Assembly: GCA_022769545.1 (NCBI GenBank)
Contig: JALEJS010000014.1
Coordinates: forward strand, 62,001-126,000
DNA length: 64,000 nucleotides
Reading direction: 5' to 3'
Origin: Blautia sp.
GTDB lineage: Bacteria; Bacillota; Clostridia; Lachnospirales; Lachnospiraceae
Every line of letters begins with the position of its first letter. The first letter of the stretch is position 1. Of this stretch, positions 33,890 to 41,914 are shown in pieces. The position numbers and the translations under genes are program-made. The notes beneath the pieces are model-generated. The model saw only the letters and a program-made list of their open reading frames with translations. It ran no database searches and was not told where the DNA came from.

Positions 33890-34438
33890 TTAAAGAATGG
33901 TATCGATCATACGGCTGTCCGGATGAGCAATGACGGAAGAATCCAGATACATTCCTTTTTCTGCCACCAGTTCTTTTGCCCTCTGGATCGAAGCCTCCAC
34001 GGCAGATACCTCACCGGTAATGAGCATGTAGGATTTTCCGCACATACCCTTCGCAATACGAAGCTCGATCAGATCCACGATCGCCGTTTTTGCTGCCTGG
34101 TCTGCCGCTTCAATGATCGAAGCCGCATCGTAAGTCTCCAAAATGCCAAGTGCACCGATGCTCTCCACATTTGTTGCCCCGTAAATAGCTGGGAAAATGG
34201 ATTCATGAGGATTGCCCAGCACAAAGCTGTCGATACAGTTGTCCTCATATGTTGTAACTGCCGTTTCTACCGCAGCCTTCACCGCACTTAAATCTCCGGA
34301 AATAATTGCAATATATTTTCCCGGACATACGGTCTGCGCCTCGACGATCTCTACTTCAGATGTCTTAACCATCGCATCTGCTGCAGTGATGCCGGTCGCT
34401 GTTGTTTTAAATTCAATCATACCGATTGCTTTACTCAT
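33890..34438 (-). CDS. pduT: PduT-type trimeric shell protein (tandem BMC domains)
   Basis: About 182 residues from the ATG at 34438 (MSKAIGMIEF), 9-10 bases after AAAGGA; the track start is 10 codons earlier. Two BMC domains lie in tandem, the first ending in GNPHESIFPAIYG and the second starting ESIGALGILETYDAAS. The Cys in AQTVCPGKYIAI corresponds to the PduT Cys that binds a [4Fe-4S] cluster at the trimer pore. It is next to pduS, its usual electron-transfer partner. It is the only BMC-T protein in the locus; no PduB homologue is present. Confidence 0.92.
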   Translation of the reverse strand: MSKAIGMIEFKTTATGITAADAMVKTSEVEIVEAQTVCPGKYIAIISGDLSAVKAAVETAVTTYEDNCIDSFVLGNPHESIFPAIYGATNVESIGALGILETYDAASIIEAADQAAKTAIVDLIELRIAKGMCGKSYMLITGEVSAVEASIQRAKELVAEKGMYLDSSVIAHPDSRMIDTIL

Positions 34439-34454
34439 TTTCTGCACGTCCTTT

Positions 34455-35783
34455 CTAATTCTTTGCAATTACAATATGGCGATCTGTCACCTCGGTAACT
34501 TTACCGCAGATAGTTGCGTGAATCGCCACACTCAGACCGTTTGCCGGCTGTGCGATCATCTGACCTCTTGTCACCTGATCACCAACCTTGACAATTGCCT
34601 GTGCCGGAGCACCGATGTGCTGACTCAGATTAATCGTTACCTTCGGAACTGCAACAAGTGTTTCGTCCATTGGAGCATCTTTGTCATATTTTGTCAATGA
34701 CAGGCGGGCCATCAGCCTTTCCTCCGGAACCTTCCGGTATTCCCGGGATTCCTGCACCGGTTTCGGCTGTACCCCCTGCGGCGGACGAACACCGGCCTTT
34801 CTCAGACCGCCCTTCATATCAGCCAAAAGGCTTCTTGGTGCAAGGCTCTGCGGACAGGAATACATTTCACAGACACCGCAGGAACTGCAGAAGGCTGCAT
34901 CCAGATACGGATTCAGATCTCTGAAATCCTGGTTGGATGCCGCGCGCATAAATAATGCCGGGTTGATCGGATGTCCGAGATTATTTCTCGGGCAAAGATC
35001 TGTACATGTATAACACTGGCAGCAAATCGATGCTGCACGTTTTAAATCAATGGAAGAAGTACGCTGCTTCTTCGTCACGATGGTATGGTCTTTCGGAAGA
35101 ACCAGTATCGCATTTGTAGTTTTGGTCACCGGCTCCGAACCGCTTCCGATACGTCCCATCATAGGTCCGCCTACAAAGTATACCGGATCCTTAACCGTTA
35201 CATTTCCTGCCTGAGCTACCACTTCATCCAGGGTACATCCCAACGGAACACGCACTGTCACTGGTTTGGAAACCTCTGCAACGACAGATACATATTTGTC
35301 TGTAACCGGCTTCTGTTTTTCAATCGCGCGGTATGCATTGTAGATGGTCTCTACGTTAAAGACAGCCACTCCCTGCTCGATGGGAAGTCCGCCCGGTCTT
35401 ACCACACGTCCGGTTGCCTCATAGATCAGGACAACCTCATCTCCCATCGGATACACTTCTTCCAGAAGATGAATCCGCATATGGGGAAACTCCTCAATAT
35501 GCTGTTTTAAAGCATTTACAGTCTGCACATAAGATTTTTTGATTCCGATAATGGCTTCGCCGGCGTCTACCGTCTGTCTTACCAGCTCGAATGTCTTCAT
35601 AATCTCATAAGCATGTTTTTCCAATAACTGTCTGTGTAACTTCAGTAATGGCTCACACTCTGCACAGTTCATAAGAATAGTGTCTGCTTTGTCTGTCAGC
35701 TTTGCATAGGTAGGGAATCCGGCTCCGCCGGCACCTACAACACCATTCTCCTGTAAGATTTTCTGTAATTCTTTTATCTCCAT
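34455..35783 (-). CDS. pduS: PduS cobalamin reductase / RnfC-like iron-sulfur flavoprotein
   Basis: A 442-residue PduS. The N-terminal RnfC-like part has GVVGAGGAGFPTYAKL and NCAECEPLL for nucleotide and flavin binding. Two [4Fe-4S] motifs follow: CCQCYTCTDLCP and CSSCGVCEMYSCP. The C-terminal SLBB/biotinyl-like part contains KVTINLSQHIGAPAQAIVKVGD. It reduces cob(III/II)alamin for PduO and may pass electrons through PduT. It sits 6 bases after pduN with a GGAG site. Confidence 0.95.
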   Translation of the reverse strand: MEIKELQKILQENGVVGAGGAGFPTYAKLTDKADTILMNCAECEPLLKLHRQLLEKHAYEIMKTFELVRQTVDAGEAIIGIKKSYVQTVNALKQHIEEFPHMRIHLLEEVYPMGDEVVLIYEATGRVVRPGGLPIEQGVAVFNVETIYNAYRAIEKQKPVTDKYVSVVAEVSKPVTVRVPLGCTLDEVVAQAGNVTVKDPVYFVGGPMMGRIGSGSEPVTKTTNAILVLPKDHTIVTKKQRTSSIDLKRAASICCQCYTCTDLCPRNNLGHPINPALFMRAASNQDFRDLNPYLDAAFCSSCGVCEMYSCPQSLAPRSLLADMKGGLRKAGVRPPQGVQPKPVQESREYRKVPEERLMARLSLTKYDKDAPMDETLVAVPKVTINLSQHIGAPAQAIVKVGDQVTRGQMIAQPANGLSVAIHATICGKVTEVTDRHIVIAKN

Positions 35784-35788
35784 GGCGT

Positions 35789-36055
35789 TTACTCCAATCC
35801 TGCGCCGTCATCAATGATACCGACAATTGCCGCATCAACAGGCGCGTCTTCTACGCCGCAGCCAATTCTTGCTGCGCTTCCCTGTGCCACCAATACAAAT
35901 TCACCGATTCCTGCACCGATCATATCGATTGCAACAACCTGATTCAGGTCAGACTTCATATGATGTACTGGCTCCACAATCATAAATTTGCTTCCGATTA
36001 ATTTTTCACATTTTCGTGTAGAAACAACGCTTCCTACCACCTTGCCTACAATCAT
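35789..36055 (-). CDS. pduN: BMC pentameric vertex protein (PduN/EutN/CcmL family)
   Basis: An 88-residue BMC-P protein: MIVGKVVGSVVSTRKCEKLIG, the QVVAIDMIGAGIGEFVLVAQGSAAR segment and DAAIVGIID are the standard vertex pattern. Five copies cap each vertex of the shell. GGAGGT precedes the ATG. It is the only BMC-P in the window. Confidence 0.95.
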   Translation of the reverse strand: MIVGKVVGSVVSTRKCEKLIGSKFMIVEPVHHMKSDLNQVVAIDMIGAGIGEFVLVAQGSAARIGCGVEDAPVDAAIVGIIDDGAGLE

Positions 36056-36135
36056 ATGAACCTCCGCGTTTCTTTATCCTCGTATGCCGGCAGACCAAAA
36101 ATGACCTGCCGGCTATTCATTAGAGGAATAAGCAC

Positions 36136-36780
36136 TTATTTAATAATTGTTACTGTATTGCCTGTGGCAATCTGTGCTGCATTTGCTTCGTCTGTGTCAA
36201 TATGCATCTCCAGAGTAAAGCTGTCATGCACACGAATTTTCACATGGTTGAAGATGGTTCCACGTTCGTTATCCGCTTTTACAGAAACAATATCTCCATC
36301 TTTCACACCGGCTGCCTGAGCATCCTTCGGAGACATATGTATGTGACGCATTGCCACAATACATCCTTCCTGAAGATAAACAGCGCCTTTTGGTCCCACG
36401 ATTGCAATTGGAGCGCTGCCCTTTACATCTCCAGACTCACGAACCGGCACTTTCATGCCAAGCTTAATCGCATCTGTAGCAGAAACCTCTACCTGAGAAG
36501 CCTTACGAACCGGTCCAAGAATACGAACATTCTCGATTGCACGAAGTTTCAATCCCACGATGGTTACTGTCTCGTTCGATGCAAACTGTCCGCCCATCAG
36601 CTCTTTTTTCTTTGTCAGCTGATATCCCGGTCCGAACAATGCTTCTACATGTTCCTGTGTCAGGTGGATATGTCTTGCGGAAACACCGATCGGTACGACA
36701 TAACCGTCGTCCTTTTTCTCACTCTGATTGATTGCCTCAATCACCATTCTGGTAATCAGTTCAATGTTATTTGTTTCCAA
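36136..36780 (-). CDS. pduL: PduL phosphotransacylase with encapsulation peptide
   Basis: A 214-residue PduL. Residues 3-20, NNIELITRMVIEAINQS, are an amphipathic encapsulation-type helix. Zinc ligands are in PIGVSARHIHLTQEHV and the second half HIHMSPKDAQAAGV; FASNETVTIVG is also typical. It converts propionyl-CoA and phosphate to propionyl-phosphate and frees CoA inside the shell for PduP. It lies 26 bases after the extended shell gene. A propionate kinase to finish the route is not encoded in the window. Confidence 0.95.
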   Translation of the reverse strand: METNNIELITRMVIEAINQSEKKDDGYVVPIGVSARHIHLTQEHVEALFGPGYQLTKKKELMGGQFASNETVTIVGLKLRAIENVRILGPVRKASQVEVSATDAIKLGMKVPVRESGDVKGSAPIAIVGPKGAVYLQEGCIVAMRHIHMSPKDAQAAGVKDGDIVSVKADNERGTIFNHVKIRVHDSFTLEMHIDTDEANAAQIATGNTVTIIK

Positions 36781-36806
36781 GATTGCACCTGCTTTCTGGT
36801 TGTATC

Positions 36807-37217
36807 TTATTTAATAACCGGAAGGATTTTCTCAACGTCTGTATGAGGTCTCGGAATTACATGAGTTGCTACCAGCTCACCAAGTCTGGATGCTGCTGCA
36901 CTTCCGCTTTCTACTGCAGATTTCACAGCTCCAACGTCTCCGCGAACCATAACTGTTACAAGACCGGAACCGATCTTTTCTGTTCCAACTAATGCAACAT
37001 TTGCAGCTTTGCACATCTGGTCAGCTGCTTCAATTGCTGCTGTAAGTCCTCTTGTTTCAACCATTCCTAATGCTTCCTGTGTCATGATTTTTTCCTCCTT
37101 AATCACGGCCGTCTTTGCGGCCTCCTCTTTTTTCACTGCTGCTTTTGCCGTACGCTTCGGTGCGGCTGCCTTCTTCGGGGCTGTGCTTTTTGCTGTTGTA
37201 TCTTTTTCTTCAGCCAT
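36807..37217 (-). CDS. BMC-H shell protein with Lys/Ala-rich N-terminal extension
   Basis: 136 residues: a 44-residue low-complexity extension rich in Lys, Ala and Thr ([20 protein letters not shown]), then a canonical PduA/J-type BMC domain ([40 protein letters not shown]). The full-length start at 37217 has GGGGG upstream. The BMC core has its own very strong site, AAGGAGG, 8 bases ahead of an internal ATG at 37085, so two proteins can be made from one gene. The core is nearly identical to the 91-residue protein encoded at 37553. The extension resembles a histone H1-like tail; its function is unknown. Confidence 0.88.
   Translation of the reverse strand: MAEEKDTTAKSTAPKKAAAPKRTAKAAVKKEEAAKTAVIKEEKIMTQEALGMVETRGLTAAIEAADQMCKAANVALVGTEKIGSGLVTVMVRGDVGAVKSAVESGSAAASRLGELVATHVIPRPHTDVEKILPVIK
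37083..37098 (-). promoter_or_regulatory. Internal ribosome binding site and start for a short shell isoform
   Basis: AAGGAGGAAAAAATC-ATG lies inside the extended shell gene, in frame, exactly where the BMC domain begins. The site is stronger than the one for the long form, which predicts that the 92-residue short form is the main product. Confidence 0.65.
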
Positions 37218-37236
37218 CGTTCATCCCCCTGTTATG

Positions 37237-37527
37237 TTATTGATTTTTCCATCTGCTTGCGCTCAATTCCACAATCCGGACGATTTCCTCATGCGGACGT
37301 GCAATGACTGCACTGCTCACAGGTTTCTTGATTGCGTTTGCATTTGCTGCTTCCACAGCTTCGGTGACAGCTGCCACATCGCCTTCTACAATAATGGTCA
37401 CCAGTCGTCCGCCCAGCTTACGCTCCCATGAAGCCAGCTCCACATCTGCCGTTTTGCACATAATATCCAGGGCATCAATTGCCGCTACAACACCGGTAAT
37501 CTCAATAAAGCCGTATGATTTACTCAC
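37237..37527 (-). CDS. BMC-H shell protein (divergent paralog)
   Basis: A 96-residue BMC-domain protein: SYGFIEITGVVAAIDALDIMCKTADVEL opens the fold, and GGRLVTIIVEGDVAAVTEAVEA and SAVIARPHEEI follow. The pore-loop region carries ERKLGGRL in place of KIGSGL, so the pore should differ from its neighbours. It lies between two nearly identical PduA-type genes. It likely forms a distinct hexamer tile of the same shell. Confidence 0.9.
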   Translation of the reverse strand: MSKSYGFIEITGVVAAIDALDIMCKTADVELASWERKLGGRLVTIIVEGDVAAVTEAVEAANANAIKKPVSSAVIARPHEEIVRIVELSASRWKNQ

Positions 37528-37552
37528 GAGCGAACTCCTTTACTATATCAGA

Positions 37553-37828
37553 TCAGATTGTAGGCAGGATTTTTTCAACATCGCCATGCGGTCTCGGAAT
37601 TACGTGAGTTGCTACCAGCTCGCCAAGTCTGGATGCTGCTGCGCTTCCGCTTTCCACTGCAGCTTTCACAGCGCCAACGTCTCCGCGTACCATAACGGTT
37701 ACAAGACCGGAACCGATTTTTTCTGTTCCTACTAATGTAACTTCTGCTGCTTTTGTCATTGCATCTGCTGCTTCGATTGCAGCGGTAAGTCCTCTTGTTT
37801 CAACCATTCCTAATGCTTCCTGTGCCAT
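37553..37828 (-). CDS. pduA: Canonical BMC-H shell protein (PduA/PduJ type)
   Basis: A 91-residue hexameric shell protein: [23 protein letters not shown], the pore motif [21 protein letters not shown] and the terminal [16 protein letters not shown]. It is probably the most abundant facet protein and its pore would pass 1,2-propanediol. It differs from the BMC core of the extended protein at 36807 by only about 8 positions, so the two arose by recent duplication. A GGAGG site precedes the ATG. Confidence 0.94.
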   Translation of the reverse strand: MAQEALGMVETRGLTAAIEAADAMTKAAEVTLVGTEKIGSGLVTVMVRGDVGAVKAAVESGSAAASRLGELVATHVIPRPHGDVEKILPTI

Positions 37829-37908
37829 GGTATATATCCTCCTGAATAATGTTAGTTTATTATAATATCATGTTTGCTGCTGTTCTTCTCCGGAACATGG
37901 ATTCCGTT

Positions 37909-38223
37909 CTAGTTCTTGTCCAATGCGCTGATCTTCAGCATCTTTTCCGTTCCCTCATCGGGATTTGGGATAATATAATGCTGCACCACGCCTGTCATGC
38001 TCTCTGCAGTCCGGATACCGGCTTCCATAGCCGCTTCTACAGCTGCTACGCTTCCGCGGAACTTGATGCAGACCAGAAGCGGAACCGGCAGGCTGTCTGC
38101 ATTGGCCGGCTTATTCTTATCAAACACTTCCAGATGAACATCTGCCGCCTTACATCCGGCATCACCTGCAACGAACGCGGTTGTCAGGCCAAATACCTCT
38201 AAGATTCCTACAGCTTCTGCCAT
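37909..38223 (-). CDS. BMC-H shell protein with enlarged loop
   Basis: A 104-residue BMC protein. It begins EAVGILEVFGLTTAFVAGDAGCKAADVHL. Between the second and third strands it has an insertion (FDKNKPANADSLPVPLLVCI) longer than in canonical BMC-H. The end, QHYIIPNPDEGTEKML, is standard. A gap of 80 bases separates it from the PduA-type gene. Conserved in sugar-degrading glycyl radical compartments, as far as I recall; it may interact with cargo or line a specialised pore. Confidence 0.88.
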   Translation of the reverse strand: MAEAVGILEVFGLTTAFVAGDAGCKAADVHLEVFDKNKPANADSLPVPLLVCIKFRGSVAAVEAAMEAGIRTAESMTGVVQHYIIPNPDEGTEKMLKISALDKN

Positions 38224-38246
38224 TTCGTTTCTCCTTTAAACCAGGA

Positions 38247-39473
38247 TTATTTGTTGATGACCGCAATCTTCAGACCTGTCATCGCCAGATTTGTCTCCAG
38301 CGCTTCATTAATCTGCTCCAGCGGGAATCTGTGTGTGATCAGATCAGACATCGGAAGGCCGATACCTTTTGCTCTCTTCAGGAAATCAAAGGTTGTTGCA
38401 TAATCTCTCAGAGTGTATACCCAGGAGCCAACCAGATTGATTTCTTTGGAACAGAGATCAAAGTGCGGATTGATGGTTGCATCTCCGCCGTTGATGAAGA
38501 AACCAAGCTCGCAGAGACCGCCGCCGTTGCGGATAAATTTATAAATATTTGCATGTGCTTTCGGATTTCCGGTACACTGGAATGCAAAATCTGCAAGGTG
38601 TCCGCCGAATGCATCTTTTACGCCGCCTGCCAGAGCTTCGATACCCTGGAAATCAGCAAAGTTTACAGTTACGCTTGCGCCCATTTTCTTGGCAAAGTTC
38701 AGACGGTTTTCATTTCCGTCCACTGCACAGATATTTTCCACACCCATGGTGCGAAGAATTGCAATACAGATCAGACCAATCGGTCCGCAGCCCTGTACGA
38801 CAACTCTGCTGTTGAATTTCAGGATTCCTGTTGTTTTTGCTCTTTCAACAGCATGAATCAGAACTGCACATGGCTCGATGAGAATACGGGAATCCAGGTC
38901 CAGATCACTTACGTTGAAGAATGTGGAGCCAAAGTTTCCGCCTCTTACCAGAATATAATCTGCAAACCATCCGTTGAATTTCACATCGTCATCCGGAAGA
39001 AGTCCGTATACGTCTGCGCCGCCTACGTTTTTCTTATTCAGGTCAAACATTGTGATTTCCGGATCATCTTTGAAGATCATGCAGGTAACGATCTTATCGC
39101 CAACCTGAACCGGTTTGCCTGCAGTATCCACTTTCACATTTTTACCCATAGCAACGATCTCACCGGTTCCTTCATGACCAAGTACAACCGGGATCAGGCC
39201 AAACGGATCGTTTTTGTATTCATGTGCATCTGTTCCGCACACACCGCAGCCTTCCACTTTTACCAGGATATCGTCATCTCCCAGCGGAGGAATCGGATAT
39301 TCCTGAAGCTCAAAGTGTTTCTTTTCTGTCATCATTGCTACTCTTGCTGTTTTCGGAATCTGACCTGCCGGTGCTGCAGCCGGTGCTGCCGCTGCCGGGG
39401 CAGCTCCCTTTCCTGTCATGTTGGAGAGAACCTGTTTTACGATCTCTTCAATATTTACGTTATTCATATCCAT
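38247..39473 (-). CDS. Microcompartment-targeted medium-chain alcohol dehydrogenase
   Basis: About 408 residues from the ATG at 39473, 8 bases after AAAGGAGAG. The N-terminus, NNVNIEEIVKQVLSNMTG, is an encapsulation-type amphipathic helix followed by an Ala/Pro linker. The MDR domain has GCGVCGTDAHEY and LGHEGTGE for the catalytic zinc and VQGCGPIGLICIAI for NAD. The usual four-Cys structural zinc lobe is missing; DDPEITMFDLNKKN occupies that place. It may reduce lactaldehyde or propionaldehyde inside the shell. It follows pduP with overlapping ends. Confidence 0.88.
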   Translation of the reverse strand: MDMNNVNIEEIVKQVLSNMTGKGAAPAAAAPAAAPAGQIPKTARVAMMTEKKHFELQEYPIPPLGDDDILVKVEGCGVCGTDAHEYKNDPFGLIPVVLGHEGTGEIVAMGKNVKVDTAGKPVQVGDKIVTCMIFKDDPEITMFDLNKKNVGGADVYGLLPDDDVKFNGWFADYILVRGGNFGSTFFNVSDLDLDSRILIEPCAVLIHAVERAKTTGILKFNSRVVVQGCGPIGLICIAILRTMGVENICAVDGNENRLNFAKKMGASVTVNFADFQGIEALAGGVKDAFGGHLADFAFQCTGNPKAHANIYKFIRNGGGLCELGFFINGGDATINPHFDLCSKEINLVGSWVYTLRDYATTFDFLKRAKGIGLPMSDLITHRFPLEQINEALETNLAMTGLKIAVINK

Positions 39474-39493
39474 GTCTTTTTCTCTCCTTTTAC

Positions 39494-40882
39494 TTAACGA
39501 ATGCAAAGGCTGTCTGACATTACGCAGCGTCTTCTCTTTGTGAAGGTGCTTGCGCTTGTGAGACCCTCACCGGTACGGCTTGCGATGGTAAAGGTACAGT
39601 AACCTTCTCCACCGAATCCCAGTGCCGCATAAGAAGGTGCGTTCTTAACCAGGATCGCGGTATCGATTGCTTTCGCATATTTTGTAATGTTGTCAATATT
39701 CTTGGAATGAATATGTGCGGAATGACGATTTCCGTGTTCCAGCCATACAGCCTGTTCCACAGCATCATCAAAGTCTTTTGCTCTTACCACACCGAGAATC
39801 GGCATCATAAGCTCTTCAGCGATCAGCGGATGTTCCTTCGGTCCTTCGAAGACGATGCAGCGGATATTTGCCGGCACACTTACTCCGATCATGGAAAGAA
39901 GTGTTTTCGCATCACGGCCTACGCATTTACGATTTAATTTTCCACCCTTCAGAACAACTTCTGTCAGTGCTTTCTGCTCTTCTTCAGAAGCAAGATAGCA
40001 GTCATTCTCAGTAATCAGATAATGCATCAGTTCATCTGCAATAGAAGAAACTGCTACAATCTCTTTTTCCGCAATACACGGAAGGTTGTTGTCAAATGTA
40101 CATCCGTTTACGATATCCTGCGCAGCTTTGCGCACATCCGCTGTCTCATCAACCAGTGCCGGAGGATTTCCCGCACCGGCGCCGATGCCGCGTTTTCCGG
40201 AAGAAAGAACTGCCGTTACAACACCCGGGCCGCCTGTCGCTGCGATCAGCGGGATATCTTTATGTTTCATCATGACTGCACTTGTCTCAAGTGTCGGCTT
40301 CTCTACAGATACTGCGATATTATCCGGACCGCCGGATTCCAGCGAAGCTTCATTCAGAAGATTAATCGCAAAAAGAGAAGTCTTGATCGCTGCAGGATGC
40401 GGGTTAAATACAACGGTATTTCCGCCGGCCAGCATTCCAATTGTGTTGCACAGAATGGTCTCACTCGGGTTTGTGGTCGGTGTGATCGCACCGATAACAC
40501 CAAACGGTCCCATTTCGATCAGTGTCAGGCCTCTGTCGCCAGACCATGCGGTTGTGGTGATATCTTCGGTTCCGGGAGTCTTGTCTGCTACGAGATGATG
40601 TTTCAGGATCTTGTCTCCGACATTTCCCATTCCCGTTTCATCCACACCCATGCGGGCAAAAAGCTCTGCATTTTCATGAATTTTTTTACGAATGCAGGTA
40701 ATAATCTTTTCTCTCTGGTCCATGGACATTTTACGAACGATTTTCTGGGATGCTTTTGCAGCCTCAATCGCCTCGTTCATATCCTTGAAGATTCCATGTT
40801 TTCCGGCCGGAGCTTCTGCAATCTGCATTTTTGCCATTACTTCCTGTACAATTTCCTGTACCATGTTCTCACTGATTGGCAT
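39494..40882 (-). CDS. pduP: CoA-acylating propionaldehyde dehydrogenase with encapsulation peptide
   Basis: A 462-residue PduP. The first 20 residues, ISENMVQEIVQEVMAKMQI, are the classical N-terminal targeting helix. The aldehyde dehydrogenase part contains GPFGVIGAITPTTNPSETI, GNTVVFNPHPAA, the catalytic Cys in FDNNLPCIAEKE, and HSAHIHS. It oxidises propionaldehyde to propionyl-CoA with NAD. The C-terminal tail with TKRRRCVMSDSLCIR overlaps the following gene region slightly. It lies 38 bases after the aldolase gene. Confidence 0.95.
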   Translation of the reverse strand: MPISENMVQEIVQEVMAKMQIAEAPAGKHGIFKDMNEAIEAAKASQKIVRKMSMDQREKIITCIRKKIHENAELFARMGVDETGMGNVGDKILKHHLVADKTPGTEDITTTAWSGDRGLTLIEMGPFGVIGAITPTTNPSETILCNTIGMLAGGNTVVFNPHPAAIKTSLFAINLLNEASLESGGPDNIAVSVEKPTLETSAVMMKHKDIPLIAATGGPGVVTAVLSSGKRGIGAGAGNPPALVDETADVRKAAQDIVNGCTFDNNLPCIAEKEIVAVSSIADELMHYLITENDCYLASEEEQKALTEVVLKGGKLNRKCVGRDAKTLLSMIGVSVPANIRCIVFEGPKEHPLIAEELMMPILGVVRAKDFDDAVEQAVWLEHGNRHSAHIHSKNIDNITKYAKAIDTAILVKNAPSYAALGFGGEGYCTFTIASRTGEGLTSASTFTKRRRCVMSDSLCIR

Positions 40883-40919
40883 GAGATTGTCCTCCTTAAT
40901 AATTAAAATTGTTCCGAAA

Positions 40920-41774
40920 TTATTTCAGTCCCAGCTGAGCCATTACCTGTTTTGTGATGCTTGCCACGAGATCAGCATCTGCTGCCGGAGCGTCTGCAGA
41001 AGCGTCTTTTCCAACGAAATCATACTGATATCCCGGGAACTGTTTGTACTCTTCGCTGTTGCATGCGCCACAGTTATGGCAGTTTTTGCCGTCTTTGTTC
41101 AGGCAGATGCTTGCCGGATGTTTTCCAGGCATACCAAATTTACGACGGATCGCATACAGTTTCTCAACGTTCTTCTCATCGAATTCCTTCGGACCGCCCA
41201 GAAGCTTGCTCTGATACAGCAGCTGTGCATAGAACTCAACAGATTCCATCTTCATGTATGCAGCATTCAGGTCTGTGCTCCATGTCAGTGCTCCGTGGTT
41301 CTCCAGAAGAACTGCGTCAAAGTACGGAAGGTATTTTTCCAGGTTATCCGGAATTTCCATTGTGGAAGGTGTACCATATTCAGCAATCGGAACGCATCCA
41401 AGGGAGATAACTGCTTCCGGCATGATCGGCTGGGTCAGCGGAATGCCAGCGATTGCAAAAGAAGTCGCGTACATCGGATGAGCGTGTACAACAGATCCCA
41501 CATCCGGTCTCTTCTCATAGACTCTCATATGCATCTTGATCTCGGATGACGGTTTGAATCCCGGATTTGCCTGAATCACCTGGCCTTTTTTGTCAACCTT
41601 ACAGATGAACTCCGGTGTCATGAAACCTTTGGAAACACCGGTCGGTGTGCAAAGGAATTCATTTTCGCTGATCTTAACGGAGATGTTTCCGTCATTTGCC
41701 GCAACCATGTTGCGGTTGTAGATACGTTTTCCGATGTCACAGATCTGTTTTTTGATTTCAAATTCGTTTACCAT
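40920..41774 (-). CDS. fucA: L-fuculose-1-phosphate aldolase with Cys4 linker and C-terminal encapsulation peptide
   Basis: About 284 residues from the ATG at 41774 (MVNEFEIKK), after AAGGAGG; the track's 41795 start is upstream of that site. The class II aldolase/adducin domain (about residues 1-210) shows NMVAANDGNISVKI, the metal-binding HAHPMYAT and LLENHGALTW. E. coli FucA ends near residue 215; here an extra 70 residues follow. They include a C-x7-C-x2-C-x2-C motif (CLNKDGKNCHNCGAC) and end in a helix, DLVASITKQVMAQLGLK, of the encapsulation type. It splits fuculose-1-P into DHAP and L-lactaldehyde, presumably in the shell. First gene of the long operon. Confidence 0.92.
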   Translation of the reverse strand: MVNEFEIKKQICDIGKRIYNRNMVAANDGNISVKISENEFLCTPTGVSKGFMTPEFICKVDKKGQVIQANPGFKPSSEIKMHMRVYEKRPDVGSVVHAHPMYATSFAIAGIPLTQPIMPEAVISLGCVPIAEYGTPSTMEIPDNLEKYLPYFDAVLLENHGALTWSTDLNAAYMKMESVEFYAQLLYQSKLLGGPKEFDEKNVEKLYAIRRKFGMPGKHPASICLNKDGKNCHNCGACNSEEYKQFPGYQYDFVGKDASADAPAADADLVASITKQVMAQLGLK

Positions 41775-41836
41775 GCTTTTTTCCTCCTTAAGCACTTTTG
41801 ATTTGTTGGCTTGTCCGCCGTTTGTATCATGTCAGC

Positions 41837-41865
41837 ATTCTACCACAATCCACGGAAAAAGTCAA
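41837..41865 (-). promoter_or_regulatory. Promoter of the long fucA-pdu operon
   Basis: TTGACT, a 17-base spacer and TAGAAT on the minus strand, about 60 bases ahead of the fucA start. It lies just after the pduV stop with no hairpin terminator between, so the upstream operon may also read through. Confidence 0.8.
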
Positions 41866-41873
41866 GCAAGCCA

Positions 41874-41893
41874 TGTTGGTTTTTGTTGGTTTT
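41874..41893. promoter_or_regulatory. Direct repeats upstream of the fucA promoter (putative DeoR operator)
   Basis: TGTTGGTTTT occurs twice in perfect tandem, 9 bases upstream of the -35 box, followed by TTGTATTTTTTATGTTGTTTTTATTG. The core GT-GGTTTT recurs as TTGTGTGGTTTT upstream of the glycyl radical operon. Confidence 0.55.
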
Positions 41894-41914
41894 CTTGTAT
41901 TTTTTATGTTGTTT

